Below are positions 36,290 to 50,091 of a DNA stretch of 64,000 bases, piece by piece. The DNA is taken from assembly GCA_030490835.1 (NCBI GenBank), contig CM059973.1, positions 89,177,641 through 89,241,640 on the forward strand. The letters are read 5' to 3'. Within the stretch, counting starts at the first letter, position 1. Each line of letters starts with the position of its first letter. The notes below the pieces were generated by a model. That model did not search any database. It saw nothing but the letters and a program-made list of their open reading frames with translations, and was not told where the DNA came from. The stretch is from Annona cherimola. Its lineage: Eukaryota > Streptophyta > Magnoliopsida > Magnoliales > Annonaceae. The position numbers were made by a program, and so were the translations under genes.

Positions 36290-37592
36290 CTCAACAAAAC
36301 CAATGCAAGGCACATTCAAGCACTAAAACTAGAGAGAGAGGGGATGTGGCGAGGGAGCAGCAAGCAATGCTGTTCAATATCCAGTCTATTATGTTGGAAG
36401 ACGTGCAGTGGGGATGAATTTCATTTCAAAGTCTCCAACAGCAACAGCAACAACCAAAACAACTACCATTGCTCCTGTCAGACACTAATAACTCCCCATT
36501 TAAAGATGTTCGCATTCCTCATTTACTGCACCTGCCAAGCACAAGCTGTTTTGGTTTGGACCAGCCATGGATGCAGCCGCAGCCGCTGTGCACGTGATGG
36601 ATGGATTGTACTACAGTCAATACCACCCACATGACGGATGGGGCCCACCAGTTGATGGATCACGGCCCAAAGATTAATTGCACGAACATGTGGACGGTGA
36701 AAAAGTCCCGATATTTAGTTTAGCGCGCAATATGATTTGAGGGTGTATGTAAGTGCTCCCTCATGTATCATCTACCTTCATTTCATGGCCTGATAGATGC
36801 CACGGGGAGCTGGAATGGTGTATGGACGGTCAGGCTCGGCCGTTGTATCAAACATCCCTGGATCCTTCCTTCCTTTTCAGTGTCGGATCGGATGGATTAC
36901 GGCATTAGATTCATGTGATGTGAGGGGGTTGATGCGGAGAAAAAGGCGTTAAGATTTGAGAACAGCTAGCTAGAGAGCTACCTGCCCTGCTTTACACTCG
37001 GCAGTGCATCTGCCTCATTAAACTCTCTCTCTCTCTCTCTCTCTGTGCGAAGTGGGCCCGCCCGACCTGCGAGTTCTCCCCAACCAAGCCCGCGTTAGAA
37101 TGAAGATGCGGGACGGATTTGGGGGAGAGAGACTGGGCCTGGGCCTGATCCTGGGCCTGACCCCATCTTTTGTTCATATACTATGGTATCAGCAACGACG
37201 GCTATACTGCTTTGCCTCCTGCTCGCTTCGGCTGAATGCTACTCGCCAGCACCGATTAGGATACTCGCGTTAATATTTACCACCTGCACGGTGCTTGTCC
37301 ATTACATCCAGGCCGTTGATCAAGCAAATCGCATACCGTGCTGCTTTCGTTCTGAACGTAGGCTACCGGATTAAGGGGGGAAAAAAAAATCGTAAAGCGT
37401 AATTGACCGAGTCCACTCCTCTGCTTGACTTTGGATTCTAAACTTTGGCCGGCGGCGACCTTTGATTGAGACATTTATTAGGTAGATCCCTTTATCTACC
37501 TTTTACATGCAAGGAGTTGACTTTCCAAGGAAAATTCCATTGCGGAAATTACTTACGTCAAAAACTTTTTGAGGGTATTGTTGAGACTTTTT
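36290..37592. other. Upstream region of the Ig-like membrane protein gene and spacer
   Basis: The promoter and 5' UTR of the minus-strand gene should lie within the first few hundred bases. No further coding gene is supportable. A CT microsatellite is annotated separately. Confidence 0.5.
37023..37044. repeat. (CT)11 microsatellite
   Basis: A pure CT dinucleotide run of 22 bases. Such tracts are common in plant 5' flanks. No link to a gene is shown here. Confidence 0.9.
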
Positions 37593-38391
37593 CGGGGTGT
37601 TCATGAGAAGTGGTAAAATTTTGTGTGTAAAAGTTTTTATAATTAGAGAAAATAATGTAATATGATTAGAGTAATACTAAGAAATAAAGAGAATGAAGTT
37701 AAAATAGATAAATTAATTGAATGAATAGTTGTGTAAAAATGATTAAAAAGTAAAATAGGTGTACAATAAAAAGTGAAAAAGTAATTAAACAATATAATAC
37801 TTATGAAAAGTAAAAAGGTTTTAGATTAAGAGTATGTTTGGTTGAGAGTAAAACTTTTGATGAAAAAGTTTTTTGAGTATAAATTGTCAAATAGATAGAA
37901 AATGATATAATATAATAGGAGTAATGGTGAAGAGTAAATAGAATAAAGTTAAAATAGATAGTTTAGTTGTATAGGTAGTTATATAGAAATGATTGAAAAG
38001 TAGAGTAGTTAACGTAAGAAAATGTGAAAAATAATTTAAAAATAGAATATTTATGGAGAGTGAAAAATTTTAAATTGAAAAGTTCAAGTTGACAAACACA
38101 CCCTAAAAATTTTAGGTTAAAATTTTTTTCTTCAAAGCAAACAACTTCTAAGTAAAACTTTCTATTCTTGACAACTATATTATATTTCAATCTTTTTCAC
38201 ATATCTACTTGTACAATTATTATATTTTTCAAACGTTTCTACATAACTGCTTACATAATTAACTTATTTATTTTAACTTTATTTTCTTTGATCCTCATTG
38301 TTACTCTTTATATCATATTATTATTTTTATTTCAAAAATTTTATACTAAAAATTTTTCATTCAAAATTTTTATCACTTTACAAACACGCTT
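37593..38391. mobile_element. Cluster of three related PIF/Harbinger-like MITEs
   Basis: Three copies of one 250-290-bp family lie side by side. The first (about 37593-37829) and second (37830-38103) share one orientation, and the third (about 38107-38391) is inverted. Shared inner words are AAAGTTAAAATAGATA, AGTTNTNTAGAAATGATT and AGTGAAAAATT, or their inverse. The middle copy starts GAGTATGTTTGG, ends CAAACACACCC and is flanked by TAA on both sides (37827-37829 and 38104-38106), the TNA target of PIF/Harbinger. It appears to have inserted near the right end of the first copy. Confidence 0.78.
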
Positions 38392-38528
38392 TTAGGATTC
38401 GTTGGCTAAACAACTTAGGTATGAAACCCACTCAAAGGTATACTTTGTGTACTTTTCAAAAAATAATTCGATACTTTAACTAATAATTATTATGCCTTTT
38501 CATTTTTGGAACATGATACTATTAACTT

Positions 38529-39330
38529 GGGCTAAATAATGATGCACTTAGTCCTAGCTAATTTTTTTTATTTTTTTTTCATAAACTTGTTAATTTATAT
38601 GTATTTAATATACAAACTTACTTATATAGGAACAATTCCATGTAATCAAGCATTTATTTAGCTAAGAGATCAAATTTCATCCAAATGAAACATGTGCATC
38701 AGTTACATTTTCTAAAAAGTATATATTCATGTATAAATTTGGAAAAATCTTTAAATCCATTTACATATGTATTAGAATATAATAATACTTTATAGAATCA
38801 TTTACTCATATAAAAATAATAGTTTAGATAGTTTAGATGTTGAAAATGCAACTTTAAAATTGATATTTAACAGTAAACCATTTATTATTTTGATTTTACA
38901 CATTTGTAGATGGATCTCATGCGCATTAACACTATACAAATGAAAGAGTTTTCAAAATATTGTAAATAAAGCTAAATACATTCAATGAAGCAGTTTTTTT
39001 AGTTAACCATCAAGATATTAAAAATAGAAAGGATTATGTAGAAAATGAGTTTCATAGAAACATTTCTGTTTAATATATAAGTCAGGTTTTTATCATTTTA
39101 TCTTCAAACAAAGTTGTACCATTTTTATAAATACGTATATATTTTTTAGATTTTTAAACATATGGTTATTATAGTAATTTTTAAACATTAAAATGGCTAA
39201 AATACTCCTATATTTAAAATTTTTAAAAATATATACATATCTCAAAAAATGATAAAACTTAATTTATATATTAAGTTTATAGAAAAAGAAAAAAAAATTA
39301 AAAATAAGTGGCTTGAACTAAATAATGACT
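38529..39330. mobile_element. AT-rich foldback with a second element nested inside
   Basis: The outer arms are CTAAATAATGATGCACTTAG with following T-rich DNA on the left, and its imperfect inverse around AAGTGGCTTGAACTAAAT on the right. Inside, 38640-39065 is a different element that is homologous to 56863-57333. They share TTTATTTAGCTA, TTTACATATGTATTAG and ATAATACTTTATAG in the same order. The interior insert explains why the outer arms sit about 600 bp apart. Confidence 0.6.
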
Positions 39331-39509
39331 TTAAGAGGATCGTGCCTCTTTATTTTTATTCGTATATTCTAATTACTTTCTATTATTTTATTTATTTTTA
39401 CTTTACTTTAATAATATTATATCACTTTCGTAATTTTTTTTAAAAATATTTTCTTCTTCTTTTCCTTCCTTACCGATGCGTACGTTCTGGATGGGCAACG
39501 CAGTCATCG

Positions 39510-39641
39510 GATGAAGTTGTGTTATAACTGGAATGAACAATGAAAGAAGTGATGAAGTTGTGTTATAACTGGAATGAACTATGAAAGAAGTGAAAGAAGT
39601 GATGAAGTTGTGTTGTAACTGGAATGAACTATGAAAGAAGT
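39510..39641. repeat. 41-50-bp tandem repeat, 3 copies
   Basis: The unit starts GATGAAGTTGTGTT, then ATAACTGGAATGAAC and ATGAAAGAAGT. Copies are 39510-39550, 39551-39600 (with an extra GAAAGAAGT) and 39601-39641. They are nearly identical, so the expansion is recent. No coding frame is implied. Confidence 0.88.
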
Positions 39642-40195
39642 GATGATCATGAGACTCGGAGCATTGTGTCGGTCGCAGGCCTAGCTAGCTAGCTTGACCC
39701 AGCATTTGAAGAGAAGAGGTGGCACAGGTAGTAAATAACATGGGGTCCATGTGTGCCTTTAGTGAGCGCTGAAATTCATTTCACCTACCTCACAAATTTC
39801 AGCACTCTTCTCACCCAAACCCATTAATTTCTCATTAAATTAGTACCAGACATGAATCATAATTCAGGTGGTTTTAATCGATAATGGACACTTCCGATAC
39901 TAGTAATTAAATTAAGAGGGAGAAAAGCCTTTTACTGTATATTTTCTTTCATTTTACTAACTTAATGAAACTTCTATCCAATCATTTCGAACCCTCAAAC
40001 TCTTTTTTAAATGATTTTCAAACTATTCAGGTGGATGAAAATCAATTTAATAAGATGCTAAGAGTGATCAAATGCAAAACTCAGTAAAAGCCCGGGACCT
40101 GCACATTGCTCTACTAGAATCATTTCTTCCAGTGTGGCTGATATTATTTTTATCCCCATTCTTAAGTTGAAAGAAAATACTACAAATCTAACTAA
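39642..40195. other. Spacer
   Basis: About 550 bases with no gene, RNA or inverted repeat that I can support. Confidence 0.5.
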
Positions 40196-40482
40196 GGGTC
40201 CATTTGGTAACTTATAAAATAAAAACTTTTCTACTCTTTTTCACATATATTTTTATATAATTTAATATCTTAATTAATTAATTTTCTAACGTTAGTTTTA
40301 TATTCTAGTCAATTTTTACATCTTTCAGTACAATTATTTTACATATTTTATTTTTAATCTATTTGCTCTAGTCATTATCCATAGCTATCACACTACACCA
40401 CTTTTTCATTGTTTTAATATTTAATATTTTTTATTTTCACTTCCACTTTGCCACTTCTTTTAACCACTTTCCAAAAGGACAT
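40196..40482. mobile_element. 287-bp PIF/Harbinger-like MITE
   Basis: The left end GGGTCCATTTGG and the right end CCAAAAGGACAT are imperfect inverses. TAA flanks both ends (40193-40195 and 40483-40485). The interior carries the TTTTATATTCTAGT-type AT-rich filler seen in this family, and no coding frame. Confidence 0.75.
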
Positions 40483-40923
40483 TAATAATTAAAAACCAAA
40501 ATTTATTAAAGCAGTTTTAAAAGTTCTGCTTTTGCAGGGTTTGGCATTATATTTTAAAACAAAAGTGTGAATAATCCATGACAAATAATTCTGGAAATAG
40601 ACGTCTGCTGGAAAGCAGCCTCAGCTTGCTGTGCCAAACAGCGACAGCAAACAAAAATCCGGACACAAAAACGTCGAATTGAATTCCTTGAAAGATCCCC
40701 ATCAGTGGGGGGGAGGGGAAATCCTTGAAAGATGCTGACGCCGTCCATGGCCAGCCCAACACAGTTGCGCTGAGGCATGGGGCAGATTATCAATTAAGAC
40801 AAACCCAGGGAAATGTCAGATCCAACGGTTGCGAGTGTCTCAGAAGAGAAGGACCGTGTATTTATGATGGTTGATCCATTAAGTAAGTGGCGTACGGGTT
40901 AGGGAAGACGAAGGCATTGGGAC

Positions 40924-41467
40924 TAGGGGTGTTAACGGATCGGGTTGAACGGGTTGGAGCCTAATCCTAATCCTAACCCATTTAATATATCTCAACCCTA
41001 ATCCGTTTATTAACCCATTTAAAAAACTTCAACCCTAACCCATTTACAACCCATTTAATAAACGGGTTAACGGGTTGTTAACGGGTTGTGTTTGTTACTA
41101 ATTTTCATGCTAAAAATCTTCAATAAAGTCTAAAAATCTTCAATAAATTAAATAATTCGAAGCTAACATACCTTAATTTAATTTATTTTGGCTTGAAAAC
41201 ATCAGCGCCAATCTCAAGTCATCTCTTTAATGTCAATTCCTATTATAAATATTATATATATATTATAATATATTATATTAAATGAGTTATACGGGTTGAA
41301 CGGGTTGGACGGGTTACGAAGCCTCAACCCTAATCCGTTTATTTAATTAAATGGTTGAACGGGTTGGCGGATTATAACACATTTATTCAAAAATCTCAAC
41401 CCAAACCCATTTATTAACGGGTTGAACGAACGGGTTAACGGGTTGACCATGACCATTAACACCCCTA
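40924..41467. mobile_element. 544-bp hAT-type element with perfect 8-bp TSD
   Basis: The left end reads TAGGGGTGTTAACGG and the right end inverts to CCATTAACACCCCTA. ATTGGGAC lies at 40916-40923 and again at 41468-41475, a perfect 8-bp target duplication. The body is built of many AACGGGTT / AACCCGTT words that pair across the element. There is no transposase. Confidence 0.92.
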
Positions 41468-41883
41468 ATTGGGACAGCATAGGTTTGGTTGATGGGTCGG
41501 GAGCGGTCCAACGGTTAGCTTTTGAGAATGTGCCACTTGCGCTCGACACATGGCTGTTTTTAATGGCTGTTTAGTTAGCCATTCAATCTTACGGGCCTGA
41601 TATATCGGTGGAGATGATCTCAAATCTACATGGGCTTCCTACTGTTTTCAATTCAAAACTGAACTGGGACTTGAATCCTCTGTATATCTGATTCACGTTC
41701 AACTCAATCAACCATCGAATTGAACTGTTTTGAACCGTGATGTTAGCATAATATAATCAGTTTAAATTTATTTTAAAAAATTTATGCATAATGATTACGG
41801 TGAGATGGGCATGGGTAGCTGACCAAACTCCAAAGGCGCCCACCAAGATGGCACACATGTAACAGACTGGGGTGCCCTGGAGC

Positions 41884-42503
41884 TAGGGGTGTTGATGGTC
41901 ATGGTCAACCCGTCAACCCCCTCGTCCAACCCGTTTATAAATGAGTTTGAGTTGGGATTTTTGAATAAATGGGTTATGATTCGCCAACCCGTTTAACCAT
42001 TTAATTAAATAAATAGATTAGGGTTGAGATTTTATAACTCATCAACCCGTTTAGTAACCCATTTAACTCATATAACCTGTTCAACCTGTTCAAATTCGTT
42101 CAACTTATGTAACTCGCTTAACTCATTAAAGTTTTATATATATACGTGTAAACCCCTTCGTTATTTTTTCTCTTTAAGTCTTCTTCCAGTAACCTAATTT
42201 TCATTTTTCCTTTGCTGCCCTAATTCTTTTTTCCCATTACTGCCATATTTTCATTTCCCCTATGCCGAAAACACCCTCTCGTCTCTCCCAGCGAGATCAT
42301 CATCTACTAGAGTCTAGACTTTCAGGTTATTTGCTATACAATCCATTAACAACCCACCAACTTGTTTATTAAATGGGTTGTAAATGGGTTAAGGTTGAGA
42401 TTTTTTAAATGAGTTAATAAACATATTAGGGTTGAGATATTTTAAATGGGTTAGAATTAAGATTAGGCTCCAACCCGTCCAACCAGATCCGTTAACACCC
42501 CTA
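41884..42503. mobile_element. 620-bp hAT-type element, opposite orientation to its neighbour
   Basis: The left end TAGGGGTGTTGATGG and right end CCGTTAACACCCCTA match the element at 40924-41467. The left sub-terminal block here (GGTCATGGTCAACCCG) equals the inverse of the right block there, so the two copies face each other. The flanks cctggagc and attgaagc match at only 5 of 8, consistent with an older insertion. A 160-bp pyrimidine-rich core is unique to this copy. Confidence 0.85.
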
Positions 42504-45500
42504 ATTGAAGCATCCATCTCGTCATGTAACGTTGATAGTTTCCAACTTGCATGCCTTGAAAGAAAATGTAGTTTTGTTGGCAGCTTATGTGCGAAGGAAA
42601 ACCTTTCTACGCCTTCAAATAACTGAATCATTCCTTGGTTCTCCTCTCAAATGCAACAATTCCTTAGAAAATACTCTCTATCTTTCTCTCTCATAGATCA
42701 CATGGGGTGGGCCTTTGGTTTTCTAACTTCCTACCTTCTTCTTGCTCCCATGTCTTATTATTTCGAAAGGCCGACAACCTATGACCTCTTGCATCATTTG
42801 ACTTGCCCACGATGATGAAAAGACGTTAAGAAACACCAACAATATTTCTCTTTCATTTGCTTGCTTTGACGGTAAATCGCTAATTATGGTTGGCCACCGA
42901 CTAATCTCCGATGTCTCATTTCTATAAAAGAAACAACATGTCAGTCATATATCTTTGCTTGCCTGTTATCATGGGTCATCTAAAAGCCCAAAATATAATT
43001 AATCAACAACTAATTACATGCACATAGAAATATATAACGAACTTGGAGAACACGTTAGATGGTCATGACCTCTGGTTCCATTTACTTCTCCATAGCTGCA
43101 TGCATTATTACGATTCCGTGGGCCCTTCCCCTCCCCTGCTGCAGGGAGGGGATGGCATGGAAACATACATTCATTCTATTCATGGACCAACCCCAATAAT
43201 GGCAATCGAAAAAATGATGTTGGATCGTTGAACCACCCATGTTTATCTATTTATTTTCGAGTGTCAATTACCGTGCATAACGAAGTTCTGTCGGGTTATT
43301 GTGCAGACATTTGGTGACCCCCGGCTAAAGCATGCTGTTGGATCTTCGAACAGCCTAACACTCTCTGTTACCTTGGATGCTGCCGATGATCCATCTCGTT
43401 TATATCCTGTCTCTTCTCTGCTCTTCAAAAGCAAATATCCACCCACATATTTAGCTGGCTCAATTAGCTATTTTGCAATTTTTGTTTGTAATTATTATTT
43501 TACAGAAACAACCCTGCTTGTGAACTTTATTCGCAAAAACACTCCTGTCTATAACTGCCATTAGAATTTCTGATGGGAGTCAGGGTTAAACTCGTCGAAT
43601 TAATTTTGAGCTGTCAATTGTTGGATTCAGGTAGCTTAGCTAGGGTCAGATCTAAGACAGTCTTGACTAACAAAATTCACTTGAAGTTGACTGAAAGGGC
43701 AATTTCATAAACAAAGCTCGTAATTGGGATTATTTATTTTCAAAATCAATATTTTATTGGAAAAAATTGCCAATTTGTGAAAACGGAGTCGATCATTAAA
43801 TCAAGTGAACCTCGCTCATTTTTCCAGAGGTTTTAGGACCATGCCTGAAATCGAAGGATCGAGCTGATAATATCTGACTGGGTCGAGGTGGCATATGCAA
43901 GCGAGATGGAGTAAATATTATTATTGCTTATCTTCCATCCATAAAAACTCATCAATCTTCCATCCAGCAAAAGGACGTTTCTCCCATATATTTGATGATT
44001 TTAGCATGCACGTGGGGCCGAGAAATAAGGACAGGTATGTAATCGTATTAAATATACAATGTACAATTGCCACTTTTGTGTATATATAAACAAGTCATTA
44101 ATAATAATAGTAATAATGCCGGTGAACCAATTGTGCATAGGCACATGAAACCAGCTGCGACGCGTCTCTTTCATTGCTTTGCAAGGGAAGTGGCGGTTGA
44201 TTAGAGACGGAAGCAGGCAGGCTGAGCCGGCCATGATGGACTTTATAACTTTGGGAGACATTTACACGTTAATACATGATTACGCATCCAAGCAAAATGG
44301 AATTCAAGATGCTCCTATCATCATTCTTGTCATCTTCCTCCATGTCCTTGTGTGTACGATGATCGCCTGCATTCATGTATCTATACACTAATTAGCTGGG
44401 TTATAAATTGTCGTGTAAACAAATTCACTCACCAACACATATTCATATATAACTCAGATATGCCTAATCAAGTTCATTCGAATGCATCCATGTGTTTAAA
44501 TAGATTTTATATATCAGTCGTTTATCAGTTTGAAATTATTTTTAAAAAGTAAATATAAATTCATCAAAATTTTCACTTGATCGAACATCCATGTCTTTGA
44601 ATTTGTTTCTTTCATATGAACGAGATTTCTAACCAGACAATTGTCATTACAGAATAAAATATTTAAATAGATATCCAAGTCTAGAATTTAAGTTTTTACA
44701 AAAAAGGTCAATTTTTGGGTTAAGGCAAGCCTAAGTTTAATGAACCCACGGTAAAAAAGGAGTTGGCTTTGTAATAATGGGAGAGAATTCCATTATAAAA
44801 TAAAATATTTAATATGTCCAAGAGAATATAATATTTACACAAACAGGGCAAAAGATTAGTGTCTAAATTTTACGAAAATGTTTGTGTTTGGGAAGAGGTA
44901 AACCATTGTTTACAGAATCTATGGCGAATAAAGGGTTGGTTTGGCAAATGAAAAAGAAAATTGTAAAGTTTCAAATATACCCACAATTTTTTACCTAATT
45001 TCAAATATACCCATGAAATTTTGGTAATTTCTTTTATACCTACTATTTTGTCTAAATTTTTATTTATAGTCATATCATGAAGAACTTGTTAAACGGGGCA
45101 TTAGACTATGTAGGAAATGACAAAATTGCTCATACGCTAATTTATAATTCATGATCTAGTTTTCATTTGAACCCTAATTTATATACAAACAAAAATTAGA
45201 GTTCAAATAAAAATTATTGCAAATTATGATAGGAATTAGAGCATGGGAAATTTTATAATTTCAGATACGAGGTAACAAATCTTGTTAACCACATGCGTAT
45301 AAATAATATTTTGGGCAAAACATATGGGCGTAAGAGGAATCATAAAAAAATTGTGGGTGCATTTAGAATTTGGTGTAAAACTTGTAGGTATATTTGGTAT
45401 TTACTTAAAAATGATTTGAAAAGTTTTGAAAAGAATAAGAATGTAATGTAATGTGATATTGATAATTATTGTGAGTAAAGAGAATGAAGATAAGCTAAAT

Positions 45501-48500
45501 AGAATACTTGAATACAATATAAATAATAATAATAATAATAAGTAAAAATTAGAGTGCGACTCAAGCATTAAAAAGTGTGAATAAAGTGTTGAATTTTTTC
45601 CTTTTTCTTTTTATGGCTATTTGGTAATGAAAAAATATGAAAAATATAACTTTTGCTTACTACCGAATTGGGCGAAGAAACCCCTCAAAATAAAATTAAA
45701 AAAATAAAAAATAAAGAAAGGCGAAGAAATTCTGTTCTCCTTCCTCACTACTTAAACAAGCAGGCCATTGGAGCCCAAATAATTGAATGTCTCACGCGAC
45801 CGGCCCAAAATACTGAGGAACAGGCGGGCCTAGTTATAACCGAAGACTAGGCCGTCCAGCGTGCGGCGGCACGTCCCTCATAAAAGTCCTAATGATGGCT
45901 CTTTATTTTTATTATTTTTTAAAAAATCTCCACCACTCACCAACCGCAATTGCAAGTGCATTCTATCCATCCTATCATTCCACATATTCGACCTTATCTC
46001 CTCTCCATGCTCAATTAACAAGTTCTTTTTTTTTTTTCAAAATAAATAAATAAATATGTATCTGTGTGAATCACCACGTTTCTTCTTTGCACTTTACGTA
46101 CAAACCTCACTTCTCTTCAACTTGCCACTAGCAACTTGCTGCCCTGCTGAAAATTGAAATGCACGACCCCCCACGTTTTTACTGCATTTCCCGTTAATGT
46201 GGTATGGAACGACTCACTAAGCCTGCACACAAAAATTCCCAAACATACATATGGAGCTTCTGTCAACGAAATCTGAACCGTTGAATTGCAGAGAATATGA
46301 GATTGATTAGCTAATACAATGAATGGCGTTCTAATAAGTTAAATCGTACGCATATGAAGATAATCCGTCTGTGAGAAGTCACAGGTGGGTCCGATATTCT
46401 CCAAAAGAAAAGACGTAGAAAAAACGCGACTTTTAAAATATTTATTATTCGAGGAGAATAGTAAAACGGCTTGGGATGGTTTACACGTGTAAAAAATCGA
46501 ACCCGTTGATCTGAGGATACAAATTGCTTGTGCGGCGAGAGAGTTGCAAGTGTGTAGGTGTTCGAGTGTTTTGACCGATTGACCAAAGCTAACGTAAGTT
46601 GACTCTAGTCAAGCACGATGCCGTGGGGCCAGGGGAAGGAAACGACAAAATAAAATTTCGTCAAAGCGTGTAGCGCACGTGTCGGCCCGCTTCTTCCTTT
46701 CGGCGTCTCGACAGCCGACACGCGTCTTTTAAGACTCGGACGTCGACTCAGATTCAAGTTTAGTTACATAGAAAACCATGTGAAACCATGCATATTTCTG
46801 GAAAAATAAAGATTCGCCCTGATTTCTAAAATTAAAGACCAAACTACTTAATTATATTGACAGTAATCTTCCAGTAAATCTAGAAAATGATGTTCCACTT
46901 CCATCTAGGTAGAAAATAGCATATCATGTAATAAAAATAATATAAAGGAATTAATGAAAGGATTAACAAAGAAGTTGGAAGTTTTCGCTTCCCGACAAAA
47001 ATTGGAGGGTGTTAAATTGACTAAGCTCCGGCCCAAATGATTCTAACTTCTGCCACGAAAGTTAAAAGTGGAGCCATCCCAAGTTGAGAGCATATACGAC
47101 AAATTAATATTAATGATTTGGAGGAAAGATGGAGAGCTGTTAATTAATATTAATATTCATCCAAACACAGGTTGCATCTAACTCAAGACTTGCAGGCACT
47201 CCTTGTACATGCAATTAGCTGGTTTTAGTTAACAACTGCCGAATATATACACCCGGGTCACCCCAACATCATGACCCATGCCATTGACTATATGTATATA
47301 AAATGGGTGGGACTTCTGGATTTTCATCATGGTGGGTCCTGCTCCTACCTCTTAACTATCTAGCTGGAGCTTTCTTGGGCCACAAACGATTGGCGAAAGG
47401 GACACTCTAACTTGATTAATTTCACGAAGTTGATGGGCAGGGAAGAATGAAACCCGATATAAAAGTGTGCACTTATTAAATCCACATTGTATCTACTATT
47501 CCTCGTGGTTAGCTGTTGTCGAGGCTGGACTTCAATCCGGTCGACCGCCATCCTTTTAAAAACGATCAATTCCTAAACATGGGTCCCATCCATCAATGAA
47601 TGATTCGAAGCATTGAACTTGGAGAATTGAGATGGCACATCTTGAGCTACCAAGCTTCGCCCGGCTACAAAAGCACATGCACTGTTTTTCGGGTTAAAAC
47701 GACAGCTGGGGTTACGAGCCCGCCCTAGGGACGCAACCGGCCACTAGTAGGTTTTGTTTTTCCAAATGCATTAATGCGTGCCTTATCAATTCACATCCAA
47801 CATGATATTAGTTCAAGTTCATATTTAAGAATATCTGCATAACCACGTCCTGAATAATAATCCACCGGAGCCCATCCTCAACGTCTCGTGTTTGGATGCA
47901 TGACAGCAATCCGGTTTTGATCCAGGAGAGAAGAGTTTTATGTTCTTTTTTTAAGAGCAGTGTATTCTCCAGATTCATTGTTTGTTACAAGCAAAAATTA
48001 GACAAAAATTTGTACTTGAATGATTTAGTTATAAGGTAAAATATCAAAATAATAATAATAATAATAATAATAAATGTACAGAAATTCATGATCAGTTGAT
48101 ATAACCAATTCCCACGTACGGTATGACTATTGTGCCTATTTGAGAACTACATGAAGATTTTTCTTTTCCGTTGTCTATTTTCATTCCAAGAATGTACACA
48201 TATCTTAGTTGCCAGCCAGCCAGTTAAATTCCAAGCAAAATTAGAGATCCGAAAAATTATATATTTTTGACAACGAGTTTGACTATTTGCAACAAAATAT
48301 TTCATTTGCAAAACTATTTTGTTAATAAGATTTCGTGGCTTTTTTATTTTTTTTCCTAATTGATACTTATGAGCAAAATTTGTTACCAAAACTACACTTT
48401 GTTGTGGTGACGTATATATAAGCTTGAAAGTTGAAACCATAACAGTGTTCCTTCAAAGACTCTCTACCGTTTATTAATGACATGAACTTGCCGTATTTTC

Positions 48501-49688
48501 GAGCGACCGCTTCGCTTGAACACTACTCATAATCTAGTTTCACGTGCACAGGAGCATGCATACGATTTCCGACGTACCAGACATTGCAAGATGCGTTTAA
48601 GCAACATCCTTCCCTCCTCCCAAATCCGGATCACGTACTGACATTAAAAACGTCCATGCGTAAAAAGAATGAGAATGTGGAATGAAGGAATATCATAATG
48701 ACCTAATGTGGAATTTTGATAGAATTGAAGGACTCCAATCATCATCACGCTTCATTTCTCACGTACGACGTACTCATCCATGTGAAGAGGGCTATTCAGT
48801 ACTTTGCAACTTGCAGATAATTTTTATAGTTTCAACCTTATTTATTGGAACATGATGAATCCCATAAGAGTGTGTTAAAGGGTTGAGATGGACTCAAAAG
48901 ATATTGACAACGGATCTGGGCAGTGAGTCAGGATGAGTTTTTGAATATATGAAATAAATTCCAAGTGAGGTGAGATGATCAAAGGAGGTACATGAGATGA
49001 GCCCTAAAATTTTCGTCAAAGGGTTTGAAATGTAATGTAAGATTAATTAGAGAGGTGAAAGATTTAGAAAGAGTAGGAGTCTGGTCCAGCTATAATCATT
49101 GTTGATGTAGAAGAAATGATCTTCTATTTATAGTAATATTCTATGTTCAATCAAGATGATAGCATACCTTGCATTTATAGTTCAGTTCTCTTCATTTTGG
49201 GAGATTATAGGGCTTAGTGGCCGTCGGTTAGCAGTCAGGTGAGAACCGGTTAATGCTACGTATTAAGGCTATGGATGTTATCCGTGCATTAGTTTTTGGC
49301 GTTCATGTGTCCTGACACATGTGAGGTTTGTATGTGTATCCCTACATGATCAAGAGCCAACTTCTTTTGGTTGTAACTACTAAATAATATAATTGTTCAT
49401 TGCTCATTAATAAGGCCTCTTTTGGACGTTTGTTTTGACGTCTGCATTGCACAACATGTGTTTAGGAAATAATTTTGGAGAAAATTTTCTCTGCCCTAAA
49501 TTTCCTTAATGAAAAGACATACTCACACGGGCATGCATTATTGCGTTTCCTGCAATGAATCAAAGACCCCCAACAACGAAGGTGCTCTTGAAACAGCAAA
49601 TGTGGTTGAATCTAGTTAATTTTTTAAGCCTCACAAAACATCTAGTTGACTAAATATATTTAGATATAAGTAATTATTTAAGGAATAC
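42504..49688. other. Gene-poor intergenic region
   Basis: I found no coding gene in about 7.2 kb. Frames are short and lack family resemblance. The segment at about 45410-45640 has words of the PIF-like MITE family (AAGTTTTGAAAAG, then GAATGAAGATAAG), with ends too decayed to place. An (AAT)n run lies near 48048-48073. No known plant miRNA sequence was spotted. Confidence 0.5.
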
Positions 49689-50062
49689 GATATCATGCAC
49701 CTAGGTGCACTTAGCTTTGGTGCACCTGGGTGCAAATATTCATTTTTTATATTTTTTATGAAATTTTTTTTACTCGAATGTTAATTTGTATATTTAACAT
49801 GTGTATAAACTTTTTCCATTTTGGTGATTTTTAGATTTTTTATTTTTTAAAATCAGTGACATTTTAGTAATTTAAAATTACTAAAAATGAAACTAATTTT
49901 AAAAAATTAAAAAATATATAAAAATCTCCAAAAATGATAAAAAATGATACACGTGTTAAATACACTTAGATTAATAGTTTTATAAAAATTTTTCAAAAAA
50001 ATACAAACAGGTAAAATACACCCTAGTGCATTGAAACTAAGTGCTTCTGAGTGCATGATATC
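49689..50062. mobile_element. Foldback MITE, relative of the Mutator-type element at 14.8 kb
   Basis: The ends are GATATCATGCACC and its inverse GGTGCATGATATC-like (the right end reads GAGTGCATGATATC). The arms carry CACCTAGGTGCA / CACCTGGGTGCA words, and the core inverts AATCAGTGACATTTTAG. The layout matches the 14796-15203 element. A 9-bp duplication is not visible. Confidence 0.7.
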
Positions 50063-50091
50063 AAAATTCATTATTTAATTATAGGAACTGT

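Noticed and set aside
43115..43155. Short GC-rich inverted repeat (CCCCTCCC facing GGGAGGGG) as a miRNA precursor
   Set aside because: The arms are too short and no known plant miRNA sequence is present.
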